Shown piece by piece: positions 1 to 11,229 of a DNA stretch of 64,000 bases. Made by a program: the position numbers and the translations under genes. The DNA comes from Heterodera schachtii (lineage: Eukaryota > Nematoda > Chromadorea > Rhabditida > Heteroderidae), in contig SIJG01000186.1 of the NCBI GenBank assembly GCA_023374025.1, forward strand, positions 20,815 through 84,814, given 5' to 3'. Under the pieces are notes generated by a model. That model was not told the DNA's origin. It saw only the letters and a program-made list of their open reading frames with translations, and searched no databases. Each line of letters starts with the position of its first letter. The first letter of the stretch is position 1.

Positions 1-3000
1 GGGATGGACGGCGACAATTTGTTCGACGTTCTTTACGCGGGTAAAATTTTAAAATTGCCTATTTTTCCCGTTCATTTAAACCCCAATTTTAGCCAAAAAG
101 TACAACATTGTCGGCCTGGTCAGCGCCTGCTTGGACTTTCCCATCCCTTCGCTGCCCAACGTTTTCTTCGCCTTTGCCCAGGCGCGTTTTCTCGAAGAAA
201 AGGTTGGCATTTTTAATTTATTTAGCCGATAATTAGGGGATTTGAAAATAAATGACATACCATTGTAAAATAATCAGCGATACTGAAAATATACTAGGAT
301 TAATTTTCAAAAAGAAAAACACACCCTAAAAATCGAATTTTTGAATTCAACCCCCCCCCCCCCCACAAAAAGAAAAAAATCTCGGGAGTTTGCCAGAGAA
401 GAGAACTTTTCTCCTCATTGTAAGTACGAATTTTTTGACCTCTTGGAATTTCATAGTTTATTTTGTTCCTAAAAAAGCCCCTCACAATTTTTAAATTTCC
501 TTCATTTTTTTCAAATTTATTTTGGGATTTTGCTCGCCGTTGCATGGAATACATTGAACAAAACATGGACACTTTGCACCAATCGGACGCCTTTTTGGAA
601 ATCGGCCAAAGTTTGCTTTGCGAAGTTTTGGACCGAGAAAAGCTGGCAATTGAAGAAGAACTTACGATTTGGCGGATGGTAATGCTAATTCAACACAAAT
701 AATTGGGGCAATTGTTTTTCACATTTAATGGGGCCTAATTAATAATTAATTTGTTAATTTTTTTGGCACTCCATTGGGCCGACGGACAATGCCGCCAAAA
801 GGGTTTCGAATGTTCGGCAGAGAATCGGCGCAAAATGCTCGGCCCGGCACTTTTCAAAATTCGTTTTCCACGCATTTCGAAGGAGGACTTCACCGAACAC
901 ATTGGTAATAATGAACTGTTCCAACTCAAAAAATTTACAATATCTTATGCCATCAAAAAACACTAATAGACCAATAATAGAGGGCAGGACCAACTTTTTT
1001 TTTATAATTTTGTTAAAATTTTTAAACCTTTTCCCAACGGGGCCTATAGGCACCTTCGGACGACAGATAATTTAGAATTTTTCAAAAATAAAATTTTGAA
1101 GCCGAAATTTCGCCGGCAAAATCAAAAAATTAAACTTAGAATTTTTTAAGAAAAAATCTTAGAATTTTTTTAAAGAAATTTTCATGGAAAAAATTTGAAA
1201 AGTTTTTTAGATGTTTTTTTTATCCAAACATTTGCGCCTATGGCCAAAATCGGATTCAAACTTAATTTTTTGCAAACTCTGAAAGCCTAAATAAAATTGA
1301 GCACAATCTTCTAGTTTATTAGGAGCATTAATTCTCTGCTGTTTGAATAATTAATGATTCTTTCAAAAATTACTAGTTATCTATTATTATAATTATCATT
1401 TTCTATCACTTATTTAATGCTGTTTACAATTAGAGGGTTGCCCCGGTCGAGAAAAATATCATGTTCCGGGTCAATTGACAAATTTTTATAATATGTTCAA
1501 AATCGATGAAAAGCAATAAAAAATTTATGCTTCGCGCTTTTTCAATGCAATTCTCGAACAAGGAGTCTGCGTTTTACGGCGCTTTTTCCAAAAAACTTTT
1601 GGTGACACGCTGGGCGGCGGTGCCGATAGGCGCCGCCGGGAGTAATTTATCAATATCAACAAATGCTTTAAAAGAAATAAATATAATTTTTCTTAAAAAT
1701 TTCTCCTTCACCAATTTCCTTATCTACCTAATTTTCCCCCAGCCCCCTTTTTTACCAGTGCTTATTTTAACCCGAAACCCGACCCAAATCATCGAGTCGA
1801 GAAAAATTTCGGGTTTCGGGTGACCTTCGGCAACCCTGCTGTTTAAGTTTCAGGGCTTGAAAAAAATGGTTCCCGGTGATTTCGTCAGTGATTGATTTCG
1901 TCAGTAGAAATTAATTCATAAAAAAGCGTACACCTAGCCAAAAAGTACAAAAAATTCAAAAAGCCGATTGGTTTAAGAACAACTTGTAAATATTCTAACG
2001 GTTTTTACAAAATCCTCTGCAAGTATTCTCAAATTGTTGCCCTGCAGAACCCATTTTGAATTACGCTTTCATGTGCCCACTTATTCCGTAAGCTGGGCTA
2101 CGCGAAAATCAGCTATTCGTACCCACTCGAAAAAGTAAATGTTCGCTTCATACATGCTCGGTTGACGTCTATGATTTGATTTGCAGACAGAAAAATGACT
2201 AAGAGCATCAACATACTCAAAATGCAAAACAACAAAATGATTTGTAAGAAACAAGGGGTGGAGCTCGGACATCCCGCGATCGTGGACCGCGCATGGCATA
2301 TTCAAATTGCCGCGGTTGCTGATCACGGTCCTGCTCAATCCCTGGTAATAAATTTAAAAGCGAAATTCCGAGAAAATGAATAATGAATGGCTTGCGACCA
2401 CATAGAAATGAACATACAAGAGATAAAAGTAGCAAAGACGAGGTACAAATACTAATTATTTTATGATATGTAAATGACCGGCCCAAATATAGGTTGGCAA
2501 TCGAGCAAATAATTTTATTTTGAATTTAAATATCGAACGAATTTTAATTTATGAAAATTAAATATTTTTTTTCGTAAAAAAAATGATTATTATCACTGAC
2601 GAAATCCCTTACTGACGAAATCACTTCTGACGAAATCACATGTTACCGAAAAAAATTGCGTTTGAATCCGATTTTGGACATATAAGCGCAAATGTCTGAA
2701 CCACGGAATGAATGGTCGTCGCGCGGTGCCGGAGGGGAATTTGGGACTTTTTCACAACATCTGGATGCTAAACAACACATAACTCTCTTCTATGACTGAC
2801 AATTTTCAGTGCCCTGCGGTGTGCTGAGCAGCGACGAGTTGGTCAGCGTTTTGCTGTTCCACGACCACCCCGGCGGCGGAGTCTCTTCGCTGTACCCTTT
2901 GCCCTTCGCCACCCATCGCTTTGGCTACACACTCAACGGACGCGTGGCACTGCACATGGACAAGTTGGTCGACTTCACCGAAGAGAAGCAGCCCGGGGAC

Positions 3001-5467
3001 AGCAGCAGAGAGTACGGCCAGCACTTGGAGCAAACCGTCCTTTTGCGGGGACTGCCGTGGACAATTGCCGCGGATTTGCACGTCCGCCAGTGCGTGCTGA
3101 ACAAGCGCTTGGACCTGTTCCTGTACTGCAACGTGGACAGTGCTGGTAGGTGACGTCGAAAATGGAAATGGACAAACCGAAAAAATGGAGGGGTGGGGGG
3201 AAACGCATAAAATTATAAAAATTAATATAAAAATGAAAAGAAAATTCAAAACACCAAATTTAAATAAAGAAACTAAAAAGTTTAGTTTTTGATTTACTAC
3301 TAGTGAACGACAAAACGACTTTTTTAATGAAAAAACATCGTTATAAATTGCAACGACGAAAAAGTCGTTTATTAATTATAACGATGTTTTTTTAAAAAAA
3401 GCGCTCGAATTTACGAAATATTTTGTAAAAAATGAATAATAATGCCAAAAAATTTATTCGTTAATTCAAATAATACATAATTCAATGCTTTTTGTATTGA
3501 AAAATTTAATATCTCATAACTCGCTTAATACCCAACTAAACAACCTAATATCGGTATCATCCGAATAATTATGAAAATAGCTTTTTAAAAAAAGAGGTGA
3601 TAGAAGTTTGACGCATAGAAAAGTTGTTTTGAAAAATCATTTATGTTACGCGCTTTTTCCAAAAAAACCTTTGGAGAACCGGGGGGGGGGGGGTCCGGCG
3701 GTGCCGATAGGCGCCGCCGGAAAATTTTTTTGAAAATTCTGTGCACTTTGTTAACAGGTTTTCACTAAAAACTGCCAAATTTTCAGAATTTTTAATGAAT
3801 TTTGTTAAGAAAATAGCCAAATTTTACAGAAATTTATTGGATAAAAAAATCAAATTTAAAAAACAAAATCATATAAAAAACGAAGTCCTATCAAATTCTC
3901 TTCGCCTTTACGAAGTCTCTTCTCTCTTTTCCCTTCGTCTCCGACCTTTATCAGATTTTTTCACATTTTGTCCCAACCAATACGAAGTCCCCCCTCTTTC
4001 GGCCCCTCATACGAACGAAGTCAGGGGGGGGGTCGACCCCCCCCCCCCCCCCCCAATTTCATGTATGAAGCCAGGATTGAAATCCTTAATCCAAAATGTT
4101 ATAATAAATTTTTTTTCTATCTATTTTTTAAGTTGGTAGTGCTTTTATAACAATTCACCCAAAATTTATAGCATTTTATCGGTGTTAGTTTTTCGGATTT
4201 TAGAGACATGAAAATGGTATGCTAAACGGAGAGAAAAAGAAATACCAAATTACCATTGCTTCGTGCTTTTAAAAAAAAAATCGTTAAAACATCGTTTGGC
4301 GTTCTGAACATCGTTATAATTAATAAACGACTTTTTCGTCGTTGCAATTTATAACGATGTTTTTCCGTTAAAAAAAGTCGTTTTGTCGTTCACTATTTAC
4401 TACTAGTACTTCTTTATTATTACAATGGTATTTTGCTTTTCATACATGTGCAAGGGGTGTCTCGACACACCCCCTCCCCTCGTCGTAAGAGGCCTCGGAC
4501 ACCCCCCCCCCCCCCCTCGTTCGTCGTAAGGGGGCGGCTGTAAAAGAGGGAGGGGGCGTCGTGGAGCGGGTGGGCCGTCGTGGAGGGGGGGGGGTTGTTA
4601 ACGAAGGAGGAAAATTAAAAATTTACACAATTTTCTTAGCGAAATTCATACAAAATTCAAAAAAAAAATTTCGGCGGCGCCTATCGGCACCGCCGGCCCC
4701 CCAAAAAATCTTATTTTTTCTTTAAAAATTAGCCAAAAATCTCAAAATTTGGTCATTTTTAGACAAAATCTGCTAACAAATAATATTAAATTACAAAAAA
4801 AATTCCGGCGGCGCCTATCGGCGCCGCCGAACCCCCCCCCCCCCCCCCTGGCCCCCAAAAGTTTTCAAAAAAGCACGCTGCAAAAAAAAACGTTTTTTTT
4901 TAACAAAAAAAGTCGTCGACTTGCCAAAAAAGCCATAACTTTTTTGAATTTAAACTAAATTTTTTTAATTTTGCAGCTAATAGAGTACACTTAGAGCTTT
5001 CAAATGATATCAACAATGTTGGATTTGGTTGACAATGAAAAAACTTATAGCTAAAAATCCCAAAATTTCGCCGCCGAAATTTTTAAAAAAATTTGGAAAT
5101 TTTCAGGAAAAAATTCGGGAGCGGGTGTTAGTTAATGAGCTTTTCCTGTATATTTTCGGGAATTTAGTTCAAACGTGGAGCTGCAATTGCACTGTCACAC
5201 GTCACATTCCGGCACGGACGGAGGGCAAAGCGGATTATGTGGACGAGGGCTTAGTCGGCGCCATTCACTCGCCGGACAAAGGCGTGCTCTTCCACCATTT
5301 CATGCCGTTTAAAGTGTTATTTTATAATAATTGATGTGCTCGATTATAAATTTGTAAACGAATTGAAAATTGCCATTTCTCCGCAGTTTTGGCGGGACTC
5401 CAACCGCGTCACGTACCGAGCGGAGGACGAAGCGCTGACATTGGCATTTGATGTGAGCACACCGTGA
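1..5467 (+). CDS. BTB-BACK-MATH protein gene A (5' truncated by window edge)
   Basis: Exons that keep phase: <1-40, 93-202, 478-678 (or 526-678), 766-904, 2810-3145, 5168-5313, 5387-5467 (TGA). The first exon is the end of the BTB domain (FDVLYAG). The next three are BACK-like (LPNVFFAFAQARF, ARRCMEYIEQNMDTLHQSD, LHWADGQCRQKG). The last three are MATH-like (LLRGLPWTIAADLHVRQ, TWSCNCTVTRHIPAR, final VSTP). Proteins of this architecture are typically Cullin-3 adaptors: BTB binds the ligase scaffold and MATH binds substrate; that role here is inferred from the family. The splice acceptor expected in front of DFARRC reads GG, but an in-phase AG at 477 would add 16 residues. The intron 679-765 contains no AG at all before the conserved GCA-CTC exon start. 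Introns 905-2809 and 3146-5167 are inflated by transposons. It is nearly identical to gene B, so either could be the functional copy, or both may be decaying. Confidence 0.75.
1613..1640. repeat. dispersed GC hairpin motif
   Basis: A near-palindrome containing GGTGCCGATAGGCGCC flanked by CGGCGG/CCGCCGG. It is preceded at 1601 by the recurrent flank CTTTTTCCAAAAAACTTTTGG. Variants recur at 3695, 4672, 4805, 21486, 48418 and 49327, so it marks a dispersed repeat family and not a local feature. Confidence 0.7.
1868..2647. mobile_element. non-autonomous DNA transposon with tandem-repeat TIRs
   Basis: Left end GGTTCCCGGTGATTTCGTCAG-like; right end, reverse complemented, GGTAACATGTGATTTCGTC. The unit GTGATTTCGTCAG is repeated twice on the left and three times on the right in opposite orientation. 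It is flanked by a perfect 9-bp duplication GAAAAAAAT (1859-1867 and 2648-2656). The interior encodes nothing recognisable. The 9-bp duplication fits Mutator-like elements. It is inserted in the right arm of an older repeat. Confidence 0.75.
3302..4394. mobile_element. MULE-like MITE with ~95-bp TIRs
   Basis: About 95-bp terminal inverted repeats begin AGTGAACGACAAAACGAC and are rich in repeated ACGAC/GTCGTT motifs. They are flanked by a perfect 10-bp duplication ATTTACTACT (3292-3301 and 4395-4404). The interior holds a GC hairpin repeat (3695-3720), poly-G/poly-C tracts and no credible gene. It sits in the intron before the penultimate exon of gene A and is absent from the duplicate gene B. 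Confidence 0.8.
3695..3720. repeat. dispersed GC hairpin motif with poly-G flank
   Basis: CCGGCGGTGCCGATAGGCGC followed by the pairing half, preceded by a run of 13 G and by the flank GCGCTTTTTCCAAAAAAACC at 3651. It lies inside the 3302-4394 element. Confidence 0.7.
4672..4696. repeat. dispersed GC hairpin motif (minus orientation)
   Basis: CGGCGGCGCCTATCGGCACC followed by GCCGG, the reverse complement of the motif at 1613 and 3695. Confidence 0.65.
4805..4830. repeat. dispersed GC hairpin motif (minus orientation)
   Basis: CCGGCGGCGCCTATCGGCGC plus pairing bases, followed by a poly-C tract (about 4832-4849) and then the reverse complement of the CCAAAA...TTTTGG flank. This is the second copy within 150 bp. 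Confidence 0.7.
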
Positions 5468-5584
5468 GAAGTGTCGGCGGTGGCACCACCCAAATTGGTG
5501 AACTTATTTATTAGTTTATTCGGGTGAACAACTTTTTAAAATTTTTGTCAATTTTAAAAAATTTATTTTAGCGGAAATGAAGTG

Positions 5585-6235
5585 GAACAGGCCAACTCCA
5601 TCCCGAGCCAACTGCCAACTCCTTCCCGAGCCAACTCCGTCCCGAGCCAACTCCATCCCGAGCCAACTGCCAACTCCTTCCCGAGCCAACTCCGTCCCGA
5701 GCCAACTCCGTCCCGAGCCAACTCCGTCCCGAGCCAACTCCGTCCCGAGCCAACTCCGTCCCGAGCCAACTCCGTCCCGAGCCAACTCCGTCCCGAGCCA
5801 ACTCCGTCCCGAGCCAACTCCGTCCCGAGCCAACTCCGTCCCGAGCCAACTCCGTCCCGAGCCAACTCCGTCCCAGTACAAAAAGGACCAACTCCGTCCC
5901 AAGCAAAATTTAAAGAATTTTTAAAAAATAATCAGAAGACCGGGAATTCCCGCCCCGGTCCCGGCCACGTACAACCCAGTTTTTTTTGATACAAAAGTAC
6001 AGGAAAAACACAGGCTCCTCGAGGCCTGGATCCAGACCTGTACCCCGAATTTTTTCAATGAAATGCTTAGGGTAATTTCCAACAATTATCAAATGGCGTA
6101 ATGCTATATTATTCATCAGTTATTTATTTTTTAAATAAATACAATTTATTTTTAAAAAATTTTAAATTTTTGCTTGGATGGAGTTGGCCCTTTTTGTACT
6201 GGACGGAGTTGGCGGGACGGAGTTGACCCCTACCG
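5585..6235. mobile_element. non-autonomous DNA transposon with 16-bp tandem-repeat TIR
   Basis: The left terminus is an array of about 18 copies of GCCAACTCCGTCCCGA. The right terminus carries three inverted copies and ends, read inward, CGGTAGGGGTCAACTCCGTC. There is a perfect 9-bp duplication AATGAAGTG at 5576-5584 and 6236-6244. The terminal CGGTAGGGGTCA is identical to the left end of the transposase-bearing element at 14,528, which links the two despite different repeat units. Open frames through the array (Ser-Arg-Ala-Asn-Pro repeats) are a side effect of the repeat, not genes. Confidence 0.85.
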
Positions 6236-6397
6236 AATGAAGTGCACCCAAATAATTTTATGGAGAGAGATAAAATAAAAACTTAAATTTTGATCTCCGA
6301 TGAAACAATTTTTTTTTCTTTATTTTTTGTTGTTGTGCAAAATTCGCTAACTGATTAATTAATTAATTGTTAGATTGTCCAAAGCCTAGCTAATATA

Positions 6398-6948
6398 TAT
6401 GGCTTCCATTTTTAGGCATAAAAAATCGCAAAATAGGCATTAAATAGGCACAAAAAAAACCCCGAATAGGCACAAAAATAGGCAAAAAATTTTTTTATTA
6501 ATGCTTTTTATGTAGCAAATCACGTAAAAACTTAATCAAAAAACTTAATTTTGCTTTTTTAAAGTTTTGTCGAATAAGGACAAATTTTTAAACAAAAAAA
6601 TTTTTATTAAGAAAAAAAAGTTAAATTTTGTAACCAATTTTTGAAAAAAAATTTTCAATTCTTAGGGGTGTATTTTTGAAATTTTTTTGGGTCATTTATT
6701 AGGGGTGAGTTTTTCGTTTTTATTGCATTTTTGTTAAGAATTTTTACGAAAATCCTGAAAAACGCGCCAAAAATGGCGAAGTAGGCACAAAAATAGGCAT
6801 TTAGGCATTAAGCACAAAAAGTCCAAAATAGGTATTATAAAAGTCATCCTAGACACCCCAAACCAAGCGGAAAATGCTTTTTTCGTGCTTATCTGTGCGT
6901 ATTAAGTGCGCAAAAATTTTAGGCATTTGCCTAAAAATGGAAGCCCTA
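6398..6948. mobile_element. hAT-type MITE with verified empty site
   Basis: The ends are TATGGCTTCC and, inverted, TAGGGCTTCC, followed by ATTTTTAGGCA in both arms. It is flanked by an exact 8-bp duplication CTAATATA (6390-6397, 6949-6956). The duplicate locus at about 23,203-23,220 has the same flanking sequence with a single CTAATATA and no element, so it is a true related empty site. The interior is rich in TAGGCA(C) motifs and non-coding. Confidence 0.88.
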
Positions 6949-7637
6949 CTAATATATATGTAAATGTGTTTCGTTTGTTATTTACCAAAATTAAGTTCTA
7001 TTATTATGTGATTGTTTTATTTTCATGCTTTCTCGATTAATAATAAATTTTTGGTTTCTCATTTAATCGCATTTTATTTTTGTGAAATTTTTCCGAATAA
7101 ATTTAAATTTTAGAACATTAAAATCAGAGATTTTACACTTATCTTTTTTTGGAAAGAATGTCTAATATATTTTTTTGATAATTTGTTTCCGTACCGCATT
7201 TTGTCCTCATTTCTGCCCATTTAATTTCACCCCAATTAAATCACCCATAAAAAGTGCTTCGCTCGGCGATGTTCAAATTTCAGGACCCAACCGATTTTCT
7301 GAAAACTCGTAACCGACCGGGTAGTCCTCTGCTGGTCAACACAAGAATGGGGAGAGCTTCTGCTGGACAAATTATAACGAAAAATGGGGAAGAGCGTAAA
7401 AAATTTAAATTTATTTTTCGCTTTTTTTTGTGGCCAAGTGGTTTTTCAATTTGGTCATTTCCTTTCTTCTCATTTGTCAGGTTCGATTCCAAAACATAAA
7501 ATTTCCCGATACCCAAAATTGGCATTTTCTAATTTCATTTTTCAATTTCCTCTTCCTTTTTTTAAATTATTTTAACTATTTAAATTATTGTTTTTTGTTT
7601 TGTTTTGTGTTTGGTATTATTTTTCATTCTTTTACAG

Positions 7638-8341
7638 CTTCGTCCGACGTTCTGTTTACGGAAGAAAAGTCGGGCATTTGCCATTTCCATTCCGACTAAT
7701 GCGCGCTGAAGGGATTTTCTGCTCTTGGAGTGTCCCCACTCTAAAGGACGATTTTCTGATCGGAGCAATAAAACACTTTGGACATTGACAAATTGTCGGA
7801 ATTTGCATGAGAGAAAGTGGGGGAGTGAACGGAGCAACGACGGCATTATGTACATAAAGGGTTTGCCATGGAAAATATTGGCAAAAGCGATGAGAAATAA
7901 TGACACCGACAAAAAATGCCATGGGCATTTTCCTTTGGTGCACCGCCCCAAAGGAAGGTGGAATAATTGAATTGAATTGAATTTAAAACATTTATTTATT
8001 GCATTTAAGACCCGAATTGGAGCTGCAAATGTTCGGCAACTTTTCGAATCGTTTCGCATTTGAACAAAGTGTGGAATAGGACGAGACAATTGCCCGAAAG
8101 GACTTTTAGCAATGTGTCCAACCAATGGGGCACCATTTTCATTGATTTTGAAGTGAGCGCAATTGGAAGGAATGCCATTAATTAACAAAATTTAAAATGT
8201 CAATTTGAGGAATTAATGGAGCCGTGCTATGGGATGTATGATAAAAAGGGGGACAAAGTGACATTGGCAGCCATCGATTACAGAAAAGGGACGAAGCGAA
8301 GCGAACAAGAGTGTCGGATGCAATTACAAACCACGCATTAA
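7638..8341 (+). pseudogene. BTB-BACK-MATH fragment D (MATH part only)
   Basis: Three MATH exons are recognisable: 7638-7957 (ASSDVLFTEEKSG ... MYIKGLPWKILAKAM), 8010-8152 (NWSCKCSATFRIVSH) and 8210-8341 (ELMEPCYGMYDKKGDK ... stop). The first exon is broken: a TAA follows HFHSD, the frame shifts before RSNDG, and one extra base in TGCCATGGGC shifts the frame again. The BTB and BACK exons present in the paralogous locus E (24.4 kb) are missing here. The sequence is close to E (25.6-26.1 kb), and the final exon is intact here whereas E's is disrupted by a transposon. It most likely gives no protein. Confidence 0.75.
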
Positions 8342-8349
8342 TAACTAAT

Positions 8350-8617
8350 TAATTGATTTGTCTTAATTATCCATTGCAGCAAATCATATATTTTTGGAAA
8401 TTTTGAATTAAATTATTCTAATTTACTCAACATGTAAAGTTTAGCGACACCCTAATGATTGTGACTGGGATTAAATGGATTATGGTGCGAGACCCAGACC
8501 GGGATTGGTTCCGCGGGTTTCGGAATCCCTGCTTTTTCAAAGAACAAATCCCTTTCCGACTTTATGGAGAAATGTCAATTTGGAAGGCTGTAAACAATTA
8601 GCATTTAAACATTAAAA
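8350..8617. other. degenerate remnant with a BACK-exon tail
   Basis: Duplicated from around 27.0-27.2 kb, with a short stretch (8570-8612) matching the end of the BACK exon and its donor at 25,270-25,315. No open gene is visible. It shows that this block is a rearranged mosaic. Confidence 0.5.
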
Positions 8618-8625
8618 GTGGTCTG

Positions 8626-9097
8626 GGTAATACTGCCGATGGTCCCCCCCCCTTTTTGGAAAAATTTTTTTTCTATTATAAAAAGTCGTGAAAACATGTT
8701 TAATGGGCTTTTTAGGGTCGCTGATCACGAATCTGACATTCATTTTAGCCAATTTCGAATCCCGGACCCGAATTCGAACAAAAAGTCGAAAATTCAAAAT
8801 TTTCGAAATTCTTACTTTTGTCCTAAATTGATCTAAATAAGCTAAATTTAGTCAAAAAGCATTGGAATATCAAAGAATGGTCATTCTGTACAGCTACGAA
8901 CATAAAAGTGAATTTCAAAATTGTGAGTTTTCGACTTTTTGTTCGAATTTGGGTCCGGGATTCGAAATTGGTCCAAATGGAGGTCATATTCGTGATCAGC
9001 GACCCTGAAAACTCCCATAAACATGTTTCCAAGAGTTTTCAGAACAAAAAAAAATTTTCTTCAAAAAGGGGGGGGGGGGACCATCGGCAGTATTACC
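8626..9097. mobile_element. non-autonomous inverted-repeat element
   Basis: Two ~190-bp arms begin GGTAATACTGCCGATGGTCC, include a poly-C/poly-G tract, and meet around CGACTTTTTGTTCGAA. The flanks GTGGTCTG (8618-8625) and GTGGTCGG (9098-9105) make an imperfect 8-bp duplication. Related arms occur at 11,230-11,450, 50,490-50,880 and 57,180-57,345. Open frames through it are not genes. Confidence 0.7.
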
Positions 9098-9248
9098 GTG
9101 GTCGGTCGTCCATTTTCCATTAGTATTTAAGTGATTTTTTAAAAAACTGAAAAATTCATTCATAAAAATACCCACAGCTAATACGAGTTTCAGCGAATCG
9201 CTGAATTTTATCCTAAAAATTATAAATTGGAAAAACAAAAGAGAACAT

Positions 9249-9985
9249 TTAATGAAATATTTCCAATTCCACAAATTCAATTGGTCGGTTAATGACCAAT
9301 TCCCATCGTTTGTGTCCAACGAGCATCTCAACACTTTTGACACATTGTTCGGCTGAGGAAGGAGTGAAAAGCCATTTGGCCAATGTTTGTCCATCCGACG
9401 CCATGGCACTATCATCAGCCGGAAATTCAGTGAAGATATCGCCGGCATATAAACAGACAACGCGAAGTGATGGACATTCGCTGAGAATTGACGGGACGAA
9501 TTTGCGCAAACGGCGGAAATAATCCGTAAAAGCAAGCCACAAATGTTTTTTGCAATCATTGGCCAAATGTTGTGCAAAATGAACTCCAAAACGCAGTCAT
9601 TGTTCGTGTGGATGACCAAATTAATCGGACAGGCGGCGAAAAGTGGACGAAAACGTCGGAGAAAAGTGATGGATTTCGGTCGATGAAACTGAAAATGGGA
9701 AATGTTGCCGAAGATTTTGATTCTGCATCAATTACAAGATTCTGATGCATTCGAATCCGATGACTTTACGAGGCAATTGCATTTTCGGAATTGGCAATGC
9801 TTTTCCATGGCAATTGGCAATTTCCATTTCCTTTGTGCCATTCTCCCCAATTTTGCTTCCAATTCGAATAATTCCCAATGCCTATTTGCGCGTTTTAAAG
9901 TGTTCGTCAACGTACATAATAGTTAAATCGGTGGCTGATCAGCGCAATTCGCAGTCCAAGTCGAGAAGGCTCGCCGGAGATGAAG
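9249..9985 (-). pseudogene. F-box-like protein pseudogene (cyst-nematode family)
   Basis: Read on the minus strand from 9985, the frame gives LRIALISHRFNYYVDEHFKT, then a stop where the family has a Trp (RK-stop-A), then ALPIPKMQLPRKVIGFE. Further frames give HTNNDCVLEFILHNIWPMIA, CPSLRVVCLYAGDIFTEFPA and DGQTLAKWLFTP, ending IEFVELEIFH. These blocks match the order I know from the F-box-like family that is abundant in cyst nematodes (F-box, DEHFKTRKW, PLP-KVIGF, FPAED, AKWL). At least two stops and one or more frameshifts interrupt it, and a 5' F-box exon is not visible. Family identification is from recall of the pattern; the broken state is seen directly. Confidence 0.65.
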
Positions 9986-10166
9986 CTAAAGAAAAATTAA
10001 AACAAAATTTAAAATTGAAATTGGAAATTGGGATTTAATTTTTACATTACTTTTGCCATTTTTTCGGTAATCATCGGTTTTAGTGGTTCCATAAAAAAAG
10101 GAAGTAAAAGACGGTTTTGAGTGGGTTCGTAGTGCTCCCAGGGGTTATGCAAAAGACCTCAAGTCT

Positions 10167-10312
10167 CTATGACTTACACCCGCTGAGATATGGGCACTTC
10201 AATTTCAGTGTTGATCATTTTACTGTAAAAAGCATTATTTCTTAAAAAATACAGTACTTTTTGTAGACACTGAAATTGTAGTACACAATATCTCAGCGGG
10301 TGTAAGTTGTAG
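10167..10312. repeat. fold-back repeat
   Basis: CTTACACCCGCTGAGATAT (10172 on) recurs inverted as ATATCTCAGCGGGTGTAAG (10288 on), with a second paired block TTTCAGTGT/ACACTGAAA inside. It is non-coding, and probably the inner part of a small inverted-repeat element. Confidence 0.6.
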
Positions 10313-10480
10313 ACTCACCCTTCAAAAGGCAATCGGTGGAGAATTTTATGCTCTTCCAATGGCCTTGCTCAAATTTTCCTAACCCCGTAGGAATTTTTTT
10401 CGAAAATTTCCCCGATTTTCAGTGTATTTTAGGGTGTCCCAATCACTATGAAAGAGTGATCTGATCAAGTTGTTGTAAAA

Positions 10481-11053
10481 CGTGGTGAGTCGTTCCAAAA
10501 AAATCTCAGTGTGGGCGATCCACAAAAAACTCAGTGATTGATTGGTCATTTTCCGGAAGCCTATCGCACCACTTTCGGGGCACCAAAAGTGCCTGATCAG
10601 GAACCCGGACCGGCCCGGTTAAGAACAATTTTTTGTTCAATTTTTCAAGGGCTATCTTCCAGGCCGGGTCCGGTTCTCGATCCATTCACTTGGAGCCCAT
10701 CATGGGTCGGGCATATCTGCCGGAGGACCCTCAGCCTCGCCCCCGACCCTGTCGATGGCCAACCCAAGCTAAGCGTGCCGGTACCAGCGGCTTTTTTGTA
10801 CATTTCGATGAGCTCTACAAAACGGTATCAATGGCGGCCGGCTATGTCTACTACAAATGGAGAAAATTGGCGAGAAGTGATGTCAAAAATTGAAAAATTT
10901 GAAAATGACTTGCGTCCCGCCGTACATTAGTGTTAACAGGACGGCACGGTGTTTTGTGAATTGAATAATTAAATTTATTTATTTATTTTTATCGATCACT
11001 AAGTTTTTTGTGGATCGCCCTCACTGAGCTTTTTTGTGGAACGACCTAGCACC
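10481..11053. mobile_element. non-autonomous transposon with tandem-repeat TIRs
   Basis: Ends CGTGGTGAGTCGTTCC and (inverted) GGTGCTAGGTCGTTCC, each followed by two tandem copies of a ~25-bp unit containing CCACAAAAAACTCAGTG. Perfect 9-bp duplication GTTGTAAAA at 10472-10480 and 11054-11062. The ~400-bp interior is shared with the fold-back element at 57,991-58,782. Its open frames (e.g. VPVPAAFLYISMSSTKRY) are conserved at DNA level but carry no known domain. Confidence 0.85.
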
Positions 11054-11229
11054 GTTGTAAAATAATTTTTTGATCGGCATCAAAAGTTAGCATGGCAGGA
11101 ATTTTTTCAGAATTTTTAACCCACAAAATATTGACGTATTCATTGATAAAGTGACTCGTGTTAAAAATATGATCACCCAAAATTAGGGGTGGTTGCACTT
11201 TGTCTGCTCACAATCGGCCAAAGAGGATT

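Larger units (their letters stand above)
1230..2703. repeat. outer inverted-repeat element, interrupted by a second element
   Basis: About 65 bp at 1230-1295 recurs in reverse complement at 1845-1867 plus 2657-2703, with the shared core CCAAAATCGGATTCAAAC. The right arm is split by the element at 1868-2647, so this is an older TIR-type insertion later hit by another transposon. No protein is encoded. The whole structure lies in an intron of gene A. Confidence 0.55.

Noticed and set aside
1434..1838. Inverted GGGTTGCC ends that might define another element
   Set aside because: The TGCTGTTTA flanks are not at equal distance from the proposed ends and similar sequence occurs nearby at 1337, so chance or partial homology cannot be excluded.
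2081..2486. Overlapping open frames of 60-90 residues
   Set aside because: They lie wholly inside a transposon (1868-2647), overlap on both strands and show no domain.
5516..5989. Open frames of Ser-Arg-Ala-Asn-Pro or Leu-Gly-Thr-Glu repeats on both strands
   Set aside because: Produced by the 16-bp terminal array of a transposon; no start context, splice signals or non-repeat domain.
8996..9619. A 207-residue minus-strand open frame
   Set aside because: It fuses the arm of a MITE to a shifted frame of the F-box-like pseudogene; the conserved residues lie in the other frame.
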